Assembly: GCF_000499845.2 (NCBI RefSeq)
Contig: NC_023751.2
Span: 31,405,475 to 31,469,474 of the forward strand
DNA from: Phaseolus vulgaris
Lineage: Eukaryota; Streptophyta; Magnoliopsida; Fabales; Fabaceae
Length of the DNA: 64,000 bases
Reading direction: 5' to 3'
The notes beneath the pieces were generated by a model, which had not been told where the DNA came from, searched no databases, and saw only the letters and a program-made list of their open reading frames with translations. A program made the position numbers and the translations under genes. Within the stretch, counting starts at the first letter, position 1; each line of letters begins with the position of its first letter. This document shows, piece after piece, positions 21,401 to 31,189 of this stretch.

Positions 21401-23543
21401 TCTCATAAAAACAACTAACTGAAAAAGGAACACAAAATCCACCATCTTAAGATTGGAAAAACATATGTCTTATCATGCTCCTAACACTATCTCACAATCT
21501 TGAATCATCCAAAGGCCATCTATAAAGAAATATGCAACCTATGTTCTTTTCCATGCATTGTAATGCATTGTAAATGCTCAAACAAAGCCCTTCCTGTTGC
21601 TAAAATACCAACACCAGATTTTACTTTTTCATTAACATGTTGAACAGCTGAATGAGATAATAGATACTCACTCACCAATCTCCAAAACTTTAGACATTTA
21701 CGAAACATGAAGTAACCAAGATTAGGAATAACGACATTGTAGCTCCAATAAATGTCACTCCAATAAAAAAAAAATGTTTGGTAGAAATGAGAAAGTATAA
21801 CTTTTAGTAGCTTAGTAGCTTCGCAGATATGGACACTTACATAGTATTTGGTTGAAAGGAATGGAAGGCAGGAAAGTTGTTTGGTTTAATTTTTAGGAGG
21901 AGAGCAGAGATTAGCAAAATCCCTCCCTGTCTAATTTCAACTATAATGACTAAAATATCACTATCAATGCTTTGAAATTTAAAATTAAAGGATAAAAAAG
22001 TATATCAAATGGTAAAACCCCTATCACCTCCCTCCTATTAACCGACCAAACAGTCCTTTAAGTTAAACTCAACGATCCTTTTCGTGAAAACAATAGAGAT
22101 AGACATTAAACATTCAATTCTCTCATTAATTCAACCATCTTACCCTTTGCTTTAAGCATTGTTATCATCTGTGCACTATAGCTTTGCAATTTCATAGAGT
22201 TTAGAGAAGAGACACCCTACCACTACTCCAAGGGCAGTCGCATGTGTTACTGGCCTTCACAGCTGTGATGCAGCACATATTGCAGCCAAAATTAGAGCAA
22301 CAGCAAGGAAATGCTGGAAGTTAAATTTGCACCTAAATCCAATGTAATCAGGAGTTTTTTAGGGGGCAAACTTGTAGAACTCCCAGCCTGATAAATCTAA
22401 AGCATTTTGTGTTCATTCTTGCTTGCTTCTTGTCACTCTCTGTTTTCCTTGCCCTAACACCTGCAACTTCTTCGTCTGTTCTGTTTCTGCCTTGTTACAG
22501 CTGCTCACAGACGACTTTCCAGTGAGTTTTCTGATATCCACAGGTTGGTTCTTCATTTTCTGGTGCTAACCCACCAGTTTCCAGTGAGTTTCCCGGCCAA
22601 TCTTCAGTGAGTTCAAAGACACATCTCTCTTTCTTCTGTTTGTTTTTTCGTTATGAATATGCTTTTAATAATACGAAATTCTCTTTATTTTTGACCATTC
22701 CACTTTAGCTATTTTGGGGCAACTGCTCCTTGAGACTATTAACTACTACAGCTTTTTAAGTGATTAAGTAGGCTTCATACACTTTTTGCCACTAAAATTA
22801 AAACAAAACTGATATAGTTTAACGGGTTGAACAATGGAGAGAAAGAACTACAGTACGACTAACAAATTAACAATTCTAAATCCAAACTCTATCATCCGAC
22901 ATCAAACAACGTCTATCTGACGAGGAAAAGAATAGCAGAATTTGCATCTTCTAGGAACCGTAACATATATACGCAGCAACTCTGGAGCAAACCAAATTCG
23001 CCATTTAAATCGACTATAAACACTCACATTTTATTTTCTTTCTAATCACTACACAGCGAATGTCCATGCTTACAATAATGTCTATTCATTGATTAATTTC
23101 AAACTAATGGCAAAGAAACATAACCATATATTCAAACAACAGTCACGCATGTTGCCACAAGCCAAATGTGAATTTGCTAATACAGATAACAGAAACAAAT
23201 CAATCAAGAATTTAAAACAAACAAAGAGAGCAACAGATTAAACGAGAGAAATACAGAGAAAAAAACAAAAAGGAATGTAACCTTGATCTTCAGCCGCAGA
23301 GGTAGGGCAAAAGAGAGGAGAGGGAGGAGTCGCGGGGGAGAAGAGGGAAGGGAGAAGACGAGTGGCTCCGCCGGCGATTAGGCGCAAGGCAGGATCGACG
23401 AGCTTCGAAATCCAACGGTGGCTCGTGGTCTCCGGCGGACGTGCGTAAGGGCTAGGAAGCGGCTTTCTCTGCGGCGGCTTTCGGAGCTTGCCTCCGGCCC
23501 CTCTCTCCTCAGGCGCCGACGCCGTGATTTGTTCAGAGGCCAT
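9449..23543 (-). CDS. NUP1: NUP1/NUP136-like nuclear pore complex protein
   Basis: This is a plant nuclear-basket nucleoporin, involved in mRNA export and nuclear shape. Exon 1 (23543-23282) encodes MASEQITASAPEERGAGGKL and the family signature RWISKLVDPALRLI. Further exons are 18966-18803 (...SDISDIEQM-like block ending KGKKFSR), 18042-17829 (DEFDHLVAVINSRV), 17478-17176 (SPIEIARAYM, WPGAVVRDAYITPQSQRR, FPRTPYSRTL), 17089-17012, 12687-12073 (SGYGSVGPVRRTRHKFG) and 9892-9449 (GFTFPVSTSSSVFSEPPTP, YSFGSKK, FNFGSS). Phases agree from 18966 onward. Exon 1 ends in phase 1 and the next recognised exon starts in phase 0, so at least one exon in 19-23 kb was not found. Only about 700 residues with few FG motifs are visible, against well over 1000 in Arabidopsis, so this is a short paralog or is 3' incomplete. 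A GTAAG donor at 9501 leaves the last exon uncertain. Confidence 0.8.
9931..10147. repeat. Solo-LTR-like repeat, copy A
   Basis: A segment of about 217 bp starts TGTTATAATTATAGAAAAAA and ends near CCTATAGTTTAGCA. It is related to 16109-16326, which starts TGTTATAATGATAGAAAAAA and ends CCTATAGTTAACA; both contain GGTTTCATCTCAAT. The TG...CA ends suggest a small LTR or TRIM family. It lies only about 40 bases from the splice acceptor of the last NUP1-like exon. Confidence 0.5.
10160..11674 (-). mobile_element. Ty3/gypsy 5' fragment (primer-binding site and gag) inside a NUP1-like intron
   Basis: On the minus strand TGGTATCAGAAC at 11674-11663 matches the initiator-tRNA-Met primer-binding site (TGGTATCAGAGC) in 11 of 12 bases. 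Downstream, about 11300-11050, lies a gag-like stretch. It reads GWIDRVDSYFK, then after a frameshift VNAVKLEEELGALKERLLLW and FHWLEEQNPSPSWEQF before a stop. The W..RV..YF and W..WE words fit plant Retrotrans_gag proteins. The frame is broken and no reverse transcriptase is seen. The rest of 10160-11050 is probably the same element but gives no clear protein. Confidence 0.55.
11675..12000 (-). other. Possible 5' LTR of the gypsy fragment
   Basis: This lies where a 5' LTR should be relative to the primer-binding site. It has no coding sequence. I could not find its partner LTR or clear TG...CA ends, so the assignment is weak. Confidence 0.25.
13204..13335 (+). repeat. LTR-type motif with the ACATCGAC consensus word
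   Basis: The stretch starts TGTTGGAGATCCAACATCGA and continues with GCAAACTTCACCTAACAAAC. It closely resembles the very common dicot/legume LTR start TGTTGGAAGTCCCACATCGA. It sits immediately upstream of the Copia integrase debris in the NUP1-like intron. Confidence 0.5.
13686..14285. mobile_element. hAT-like non-autonomous element (MITE), 600 bp
   Basis: The ends are TAGGGATGG...CATTCCCTA, a short imperfect terminal inverted repeat of the TAGGGATGG type seen in plant hAT MITEs. Flanking 8-base target copies are ATTGTTCT (13678-13685) and ATTGTTCA (14286-14293), matching in 7 of 8. The internal sequence carries GC-rich words near both ends (GCCCGCATAACCCGC, CAGCCCGCATTTTGCGG). Removing it restores the Copia integrase reading across the gap, which supports the boundaries. 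Confidence 0.75.
14870..15092. repeat. Tandem duplication of about 90 bp
   Basis: CTACAGCAAAACAAAACCTA begins two copies, near 14870 and near 14993. Each continues with AAATGAATTSGG, CCATACC and CCAATTGAAA and ends with CACAGCAGCC or AACAGCAGCC. They lie in the segment inserted between the Copia integrase and reverse transcriptase. Confidence 0.7.
16109..16326. repeat. Solo-LTR-like repeat, copy B
   Basis: TG...CA-ended relative of 9931-10147. It separates the Copia word ISQREYDHDLLGETG from the RNase H tail, so it is a later insertion into the Copia remnant. Confidence 0.5.
16503..16725 (+). repeat. Copia LTR, 223 bp, flanked by PPT and PBS
   Basis: The LTR starts TGTTAAGAGTATAATTTG and ends TCTCTTCTCAACA. 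On its left is a polypurine tract (GGAAGGGGAG) as expected for a 3' LTR. On its right, starting at the very next base (16726), is TGGTACAAAAGC, which resembles the initiator-tRNA-Met primer-binding site as expected for a 5' LTR. It contains a promoter-like CATTATAAATAAGAAC. Confidence 0.65.
20890..21250. repeat. GC-rich island with short tandem repeats
   Basis: This island is markedly GC-rich relative to its surroundings. Units of about 27 bp of the form GAGGCRCC...CGAGAACCACAA repeat two to three times around 21043-21130. Open frames exist on both strands (Arg/Thr-rich on plus, Ser/Gly/Cys-rich on minus), as expected from repeat composition. I do not regard either as a gene. Confidence 0.5.
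21877..22056. mobile_element. Possible MITE with TGTTTGGT terminal repeats
   Basis: The left end GTTGTTTGGTTTAATTTTTA and the right end, reverse complement of ACTGTTTGGTCGGTTAATAG, both run into a TAGGAGG(G)A word. This gives imperfect inverted ends about 180 bp apart. No target duplication was settled. Confidence 0.35.
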
Positions 23544-23674
23544 GAGAGTGGCCGAATCGGCAACTGTGGAAAAGTTAAAAACGAAAAGCCGAGGTAAAGG
23601 CAAATATACTGTAGCTGAGACGTATGTCAAAACACTGCGCTCACTTACTTGGGTCTAGCATGTAGCCGCGTACG

Positions 23675-23682
23675 TATATATA
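23675..23682 (-). promoter_or_regulatory. Candidate TATA box of the NUP1-like gene
   Basis: TATATATA lies about 130 bases upstream of the NUP1-like ATG on the same strand, in a plausible promoter position. Confidence 0.4.
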
Positions 23683-23689
23683 CTACAGT

Positions 23690-25240
23690 GTTGAAGGCTC
23701 GTCCACACGTGTCTTTTGTGTTCTAGCCCAATTCCAAATCTACTATCTATTATAGTAATAATATATATATATATATATAATACTTTACCACCTTTATTAA
23801 ATGTAAAGGATAATTTGATTTAATTTAAATCAATGGAGTTTAAATACATTAAAAATGATATTAAGGATTTTCATATTTTATTATCAAATTGTTACTTAAT
23901 TAAATAGATTATATTAAACAAAATTTAAACTTCATTATAATATAATATTTTGGTAAATCAAATTCTCATTTTTAAAAAAATATCCGGAAAATCATTTTAT
24001 AAAATCGTTAGATGATATTTTTAAGCATCCAATAAGAAGACTTGCAAAAATCTTCAATTATTCTAGCCTCATTTTTAAAGCTAACATTTTCTTTGAATAC
24101 AAAAATGACAAATACACCTAAGTTAGACATTCAACATATAAGATACAAACTCAAATTCATCAGATTGCCTTTTGCAATCAGAGTTTATTGCACGAATGTT
24201 GAAGATGATTCTGACACAATGATCTCCCTACAGTAAAAAAATGTCAAACTCCTATGCTAAAAATGGATAATCAAGTACAAAAAAAGCATGATAAGAAGGA
24301 AAATTTAGATTGCACAAACAAAGGATCAACATGCTAACCAAAACCAATAATTTTCAAAGGCCTAATAAGTTGTTTGGTGGATACTTGGAAGAGTAATGAA
24401 CTTATCCCTTTGCATGTTTGTATTATTAAATTGTATGGTCTAAAAAGTCTTTTTTTATGATGACAAATATTATGAGTTTTTGAATAAAAGAGCAAGTAAA
24501 AATAAATATATGTAAAAAATATTTGTATCAAGGTATACCAATGTATATAAATAACACTTATAAGAAAAAATAGAGAAAAATGTGAGATGAACACCAATTT
24601 GTAAAGATTTTTTGTTATAAAATGTATATGATGCAAAACACAACGTTTTATATGCTAGAATTCAAGTGTAATATTTTCTCCACCTCGTTATTATTGATAG
24701 GGGCTTGAAAAACAAATTTGATAGTTATTACGGTGGTGTGGTTGGGACATAGAAGGTTGGTTTCGAGTTAGTTAGCTTAATCGATAATAGAGTCACAATT
24801 TGGATGATACTAATATTTGAAAGTTAATTTAATATTTTATTGTAGTGTTATTATCAACATGTTTGTATTAGTTTTTTTTTTTATATATAGCAATCTATAG
24901 TAGACATTTTTATCCAAAAATATATTGTTCGATGAGTAAGTGAAAGGTGAAATTTTAAAAAAAAATCTAAAGAATTATATAATTTTACTTTTCTAGGTGT
25001 ATTTTATATTATTGTAATTCACCGAATTTTTCGATTAAGTTGTCTTATTATAAAGGTTTTATCAAAAGATAATATTTTTCCTTAAACGTATATTATGTTA
25101 TGAGAAAATGGCATATCATTAAAAAAATATTTTTTTCTATAATTATTTGTGTATTTTTTAAGCTTGGTTGTTTTTTAGTTACCTAAATGAATTTTCTTAA
25201 AAAAATTATTAAAAATTGTAAACAAATAATTATTTTTTAA
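23690..25240. other. AT-rich intergenic stretch
   Basis: No gene or recognisable repeat family was seen. An AT dinucleotide run occurs at about 23761-23778. Confidence 0.4.
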
Positions 25241-25254
25241 TTAAATAAATATTT

Positions 25255-26650
25255 ATGTTAGGGTCGGTTTAGCAACTCTAACCGACTTTGTTGCAATACA
25301 AAAGTTTTTTTAAAATAAAAAAATATAAAATTATTTTTAAAATTTTGAATAAGTAATTATTTGTGTTAGTGTATTATTAATGTTAGCTTAGCCAATCTTA
25401 ATAGAGTAGTACACTTAATGTTGGAGTTACTTTAGCTAACTCTACGGTGACACTACATATTTTTAATATTTTGATAAGTAAAATTATTTATCTAGTTAAA
25501 TTGACGTTAACTAAATTAAACAAATTTTAAAATAAGAAACATTAGCATGAACTAAACCGACACTAAATTAAATAAATTTTAAATAAAAAATATGAGTGTG
25601 GGTCAATCCGACACTAAATTAAATAAATTTTAATAATAAAAGATATTGGTGTTGGCTTAAACGACGCTAACTAAAATAAATAAAGTTATAGTTGGTTTAG
25701 TGGATACTAATTTTATTTATTTTTACTATTTATATTTATTTAAATAGTATCGGCTAAGTCAACACTCGTTTATATATGTTATGAATTTGTGTGTCTTTGT
25801 GACAACAAACAAGAGTCGTAAATTATTTTAATCTAACGACTCAAATTTAAAGATGATAAATTTTCTCATCCACAATTTTTCTCTCTCACTTTCTATATAA
25901 ATTTCCTCACATATATCTCATTTATTCACACTCAAATCTCCTCACACTCATTTCTTTCATCAATATTCATTTCCTTCATCTACAATCATCTCCTTCACTC
26001 ACACTCATATCTCTATCTATCACCTCCATCCACACATATCGCATTCATCCATACTCTTCTCTTAATTCTTTCATTCACATTCATCTACTTTATTCAAATT
26101 CATCTTCTTCCTCAACACTTATCTCCTTCATCAACTAAATTTTTTTTGTTTATATTTTATTTTGTTAAATATGAGGCGTTTTACAGAAAACTCTTTTTTT
26201 TAAATTATTCTCATTGGTATTAACCAACAAATTAAATTAATATTAAAAATAATTGATTCTAAATTAAATAAACTTTAAAATAAAAAAAAACATTACCGTG
26301 AACCAAGTTGAAGATAAATTAAATAAAATTTAAAGTAAAAAACGTTAGTGTGGATCAAACCAACGCTAAATTAAATAAATTCTAAAATAAAAGATATTAG
26401 CGCTAGCTTTAAAATAAAAACATTAGTGTCGATCAAACTGACGTTAAATTACTTTAATTTAAAAGTTAGTGAAAAAATAAAATTAGTTAAACCAATATTA
26501 CTTATAGTCAATTTTCAAATGTTGACACTAATTAGCGTTAACAATTTTAGAGTCACATACACATAAAACACAAATTCGACACTATTGATTAATTAGTGTT
26601 GCTGACGTTAAGAAAATAATTATTTCAAGAAAAATCTTTTCAGTGATTCT
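25255..26650. mobile_element. Degenerate repeat element with GACGCTAA-type motifs (possibly CACTA-like)
   Basis: The stretch is dotted with variants of a GTTGGCTTAAACGACGCTAA motif. It opens with an inverted pair, GTCGGTT (25263-25269) and AACCGAC (25280-25286). Diverged tandem units of about 60 bp combine this motif with AAATTAAATAAATTTTAAAA and occur in two blocks (about 25500-25690 and 26250-26460). Between them lies a pyrimidine-rich tract (25860-26130). The right edge, TTTCTTGAAA...CAGTG in mixed orientation, vaguely recalls CACTA ends. No transposase is present. Confidence 0.35.
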
Positions 26651-26659
26651 AAGTTGTGA

Positions 26660-28200
26660 TTTGCCTATAACATAACAAAGTTTTTTTTAAAAAAAATAAC
26701 ATTCTAAATCCACTCAGTCCTCGTTTATATGATTCAAGTCTCCATTCCTAGTAAGAATCCTTCCAATATTAAATGAAGGTCAAGTCTTATGTCTCTTAAG
26801 TTTTTTTGTTAAGTGAGATGCTTTAGAAAAAAATTATACACAAGTATAGAAATTCAAATAAAATGGAAAACATAACTCTTTGTAAAATGGAATTTTCAAT
26901 GGCACGAAAGAGATTATTTGAACACATTGGAGACAATTTCCCTTTGCCATGATAAGCATGATTAAAGGTGCAACAAACAAATTCAAGAATAATCATGAAA
27001 CACAACATAAACAGAGATAAGAAAATCCATTTTCTTGGGAGAGGGAGAGAGGACATGGGAGAGAGTAGAGTATAAACTTCTCATGCCTAGGTTGATTATT
27101 AAGCTTTAACTCCTTAATTAACTATCTTATCTTATCTTTAATAATTATTTTTATTCAATTAAGCGTTAGAAAAAAATAGATCCCAATTGGCTAGTGAAAT
27201 TAATATTAGGTTCTAATTGAATTAATTATAATCAAAAGTCAATGAATTGATCCAAATTCAACTTTCTAAAATGTCGGGGATAGATACCATTTGTGCTCGT
27301 CATATATTGTGTTTTACTAATTAAGGTTTATTAAAAATGTAAAAGTCAAGGTTAAGTAAGACTCTTCATTTTCTTCTTCTTAGTGTTTCAAAGAATTTAC
27401 TAAAGTTAACTTTGAAAAGAAAGTCATTTGTTTCTTTTCATAGATTGAATTTTCCTAATTAAGAACTTAATCTTTATATTATAAATATTAATCCATACTT
27501 ATTTTAAAAGTCTAAAAAAATTAAATATTAAACGTGATTGTTAGTTATTCACATGAAACCACATGACCATTTTGTATTACTTTGATCCAAAATAGTTTCT
27601 TTAAATGCAAATGATATTGTTATATCCAATCAATTTCTATATAAACCCATTCTTTTAGAACTTAATCGTTGAGTCCATCGCCTTTTAATCATATTTTTCA
27701 TTGCACTAAATTGAAGAAGGAGGTGACTAGGTAAAAGCATTTTCTCTCCACCTTAAACATTCCAGATAAGCATTTACCTGACTAGGTAATAGGTGAGTAA
27801 AACCCAATCAAAATTATAATTATTATATTAGAACCAATCATTTTTTTTCCTTCTAATTCTAATACAAACAATAATTGACAATTAAGGTGTGAATAAAACT
27901 CAAACACAACTGTACAAAGATCAGTCAGATTTTTTTTATTGTATTAATAGTAAAAATCGAGTATACATGTGATATATGAGCAATATGTTTTACTCTAAAA
28001 TTAAGCAAAGAAGCTAAAGGAAAATTATATCTTAAGAATTGGGAACCACCATAACTATGAAAAGATAATTTTTTTGATAGTAAAAATGTATGAGAATGGA
28101 TTGAGTAGAAAGAAAGTAGCAGGATAGTTTCTTTAGTTAAAAAAATTGTGATTGTAAAGTTTGTTTGACTGTGAATATATCAGTATCAGAAACTATAACA
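26660..28200. other. AT-rich intergenic stretch
   Basis: No gene is supported. A minus-strand frame at 27056-26823 starts with a hydrophobic signal-like segment, but it has no recognised family and no splice context. Confidence 0.4.
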
Positions 28201-28610
28201 TCTTAGAACAAAACAACCAGCAAGACAAAAAGAGAATATAGAATGTACACTATCTATTCAGTGGAAGCCATCAACCAACCAGGACATAGTAAACGCGTTC
28301 TCAGGGAACCATAGCATAAAGTGGCCTCTAGTAGCAAGGCCAAAAGGGTTGTTACAAGCATTTCTTCATGGAAAATGCTTGAAAAAAAGGGCTGAAGAAA
28401 GGGTCTACCAAAGTTCCCTGGAAAACAACTATGTTAACAAACTACCACCCAATCTACCCTTGATAGATAGGTAGGGAAATCTGCCCAAAAAGCACGCTGA
28501 ATGTCACCGCCTCTGAGTTCATTATACAAGCTTGATACTATCTGTCCTTAAACCACTTCAATTATATCTCCTTCCCTGACATGACAATTGAATTGGTTAA
28601 GATCATATGA

Positions 28611-30947
28611 TTAAGCCAGAATGTCACATCTCCACAAGTTCTCCACTAGCAACTCAACTGTGTTGCTGCCAATTGAATTGCAATACTGAAGATTCAAACC
28701 AACCAAGGTCTGGCCTAAATTTGTTAGGGAAGGTCCACTTTTGCAAGTTACACCAGAACAGTTCGACAAAGAAAGCACTTGCAAAGTGAGCTGCCTGGCA
28801 TTAGAAAGAACAGCTATTCCAGCATCGGTGATTCCACACTTTGACACGTCTAGATCTTTAAGCAGATGGCAGTAATCTGCAATTGCAACCAAGCTTGCAT
28901 CGGTAATCTTCCTGCATCCATCAAGATTTAGCAATTCAAGGGTTCCACCGTGTAGCCGGGCCAATTCTGAAACTATGTTGTCTGACAAATTCCCGCAGCC
29001 AGCAAGGTTCACCTTGACCAGCCCAGCCTCAGAATTCTCTAGAAGAGGGAGAAGGCCAGCATCAGTTACACCATAAAGTCCAGTCAGATCAACGCACTGA
29101 AGTTGGGGACACAATTTGCCAACCATAGTCAGGCTAGCATTTCCAACACCAGGGCAGTTACGAATGGATAAATGTTGGAGAGACTCACAAGGAGAAAGCA
29201 TTGATACTTCTGCATCTATATCTTTAACTCCTTTACACTTAAGAAGGGTGAGATACTTCAATGTTGTTTTGAAGTTTGAAAGGGCACCAATAATCCCAAA
29301 CTGGGTGATGCTGTTACACTCCTCCAACTGCAGGCTCTCAAGAGAACTTGCAGCTTTGCCAAATGCTACCAAGCCCTTATCAGACACTAAACAGCATCTT
29401 CGCATAAGCATCTGCTTCAGGTGGATGCAGCCTTTACCTATGGCTTCAATGCTTGCATCTGTTACCCCTCGACATGAAGAAACTGTAAGTGACATGAGCT
29501 TCTGCAGACCATGAGCAACACCCATGACCCAAAACCCCCTTTCAGTGACATTTTGAAGACTAGTGAGCACTAAATTTACAATTGCCTTTCCGTAATGGCC
29601 AATGACAGCCAGAGAGAAATCTGTAATGTTTAAATCCTGAAGCTTTAACCTTGAAAGGTTATTAGCTGATGATAATAGACTTGATACTCCATGATCCCCA
29701 ACAAGAGGACAATCCTTGATAGAGATGCACTTTAACTTGGGGCAAGACCTTGCAATAGCTTGCAACCCCTCGTTTCCAATCTCTGGACACGATTCAATAT
29801 TTAAGGTGGTCAAATTGGGGCAGCCCTTAGCTATTGCAATTAGACTTTTGTTGCTAATGGAGGAAGCCTGGCAGATGTCAAGCTTCTCCAACATATGGCA
29901 TCCTTTTGCTATCTCGGACAGACCCTCATCCCCTACAGAGGAAACATTCCACAAAGAAAAGGATCTAAGAGAAGGGCAACCATGAGCAACTGCTGAGAGA
30001 CCAACATCTGTGACACCGCGAGCAGAATTGTTTCCTCTGATAGATAGTTTTCCCAGTCCTCCACGAGCACTAGTCCCAACTGCAATTGCAGCAAGCCTCA
30101 CATCAGTTGCCTTCTTCCCTTCTAAACACCGCGATAAGTAACCATCATCTTCAATAACCAGATCCTCATCCACTGAGGCCATTTCAACATCACAGGAAGC
30201 AGATCCCTCAGTCAAATTCTCGGACTTGTAAATTTCAGCTTTGCAGATCCTGCTCATAAGCATGAGCCACCGCTTAGATACACAGGAACAAGAGCTCCTC
30301 TCTTTGCCACTAGAGAGCCGTCTGAAAATCTCAAAAAGACATTCATTAGGAAGGACTTCAATGGCAGGCTTTTGATCTTTCCTGAGCCGTAGAGTTTCAA
30401 AAATATCCGGGGCATTGATGCGTGCTCGTTTGTTAGGAGTGCAGTAGTACCCTTCCACACTTGAACCCAAAGTACACATGCGACCCAAATCAATGAGATT
30501 TTGACCAAAGGAAGCTCCAGGATAGAGTTCATCATCACCTGTAAAACACATTCACACATCTCCATCAAAAACTGTTCCAAACTAACAAAACCTATATCTA
30601 AGAACAGGAAATCATAAAAAAATCATACATTACTTCCACCCAAAACAAAAGTCGGACAAAATTAATCCGTGATCCCAGTTTCAAATACATTTATCTTAGA
30701 ACAAAGACAATCTCCATGAGTTTCCACGTGTATACATATGCAACCAACTAGATATTAGCCTCTTCCAACTCTAATTCCTATCCAAACTTCTATAATCCAA
30801 ATTCCAAATTAACAAACACCACTTCCAAGATCCAAGTAAACATTATTTATCTTACATGTAAGAAATTTAAGCCCTGCAGCAGTATCAAAAAGATGAAACA
30901 GTAGAAATATTGCAAGACTTACCACTATAATTGACAAGGGCAGGCAT
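28611..30947 (-). CDS. EBF1: EIN3-binding F-box protein (EBF1/2 type)
   Basis: This is the substrate-recognition subunit of an SCF ubiquitin ligase that targets the ethylene transcription factors EIN3/EIL1 for degradation in the nucleus. There are two coding exons: 30947-30923 (MPALVNYS plus one base) and 30538-28611, joined in phase to give GDDELYPGASF. The product is 650 aa, the family's usual size. The F-box lies at about residues 69-110 (EVLPNECLFEIFRRLSSGKE, CVSKRW). It is followed from about residue 150 by some 18 AMN1-type leucine-rich repeats, with recurring words such as L..L.I..C..I...L..IA. The start and the 25-nt first coding exon match the conserved MPALVNYSGDDE beginning of legume EBFs. 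No frame damage is seen. EBF genes are ethylene-induced, and their 3' UTRs mediate EIN2-dependent translational repression in Arabidopsis; here that is inference. EBF1 versus EBF2 is not resolved. Confidence 0.93.
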
Positions 30948-31176
30948 GATGAGTAGGGAAGGCGAGTCCAGAAGCACAGGAATAGGAATGGAAGCAGTTG
31001 AAAATCCACAGCAAGAGCAAGAGCAAGAAGAAGAATGGAGAAGAGAAGGGTCAAGAGCATTTGAGAGAAGAAACCCCACAGGGCAGGGCAAAAATGATGA
31101 GATGAGGAAGAAGGAAGAGTGTTTGGGAGAATGGAATGAAAGCAATGGTGTTTGGGAAGTGATGGGTGCAATGTAA

Positions 31177-31182
31177 TATATA
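31177..31182 (-). promoter_or_regulatory. Candidate TATA box of the EBF gene
   Basis: TATATA lies about 230 bases upstream of the EBF start, on the gene strand within CTATATATTACATT. It would place transcription start near 31145-31150 and give a pyrimidine-rich leader of about 200 bases. Confidence 0.5.
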
Positions 31183-31189
31183 GGTGTTG

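Larger units (their letters stand above)
19000..23281 (-). other. Long first-intron region of the NUP1-like gene
   Basis: No recognised exon was found in these 4.3 kb, although phase demands at least one. Contents that can be described are a GC-rich island with short tandem repeats (20.9-21.25 kb) and a probable MITE (21.88-22.06 kb). A reading frame on the minus strand at about 19545-19430 with DDDVEKKRQVDFKKQ is the best candidate for a missing exon, but I see no proper splice acceptor. Confidence 0.35.

Noticed and set aside
26823..27056. Minus-strand 77-codon frame with hydrophobic start (MSSLPLPRKWIFLSLFMLCF)
   Set aside because: It looks like a signal peptide, but no known peptide family, cleavage motif or promoter is evident; AT-rich DNA easily gives hydrophobic frames.
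29116..29514. Plus-strand 132-codon frame
   Set aside because: It is the antisense shadow of the EBF leucine-rich-repeat exon.
30809..31171. Minus-strand 120-codon hydrophobic frame upstream of EBF
   Set aside because: It is the pyrimidine-rich leader and first intron read through; it is out of frame with EBF and begins close to the TATA box.
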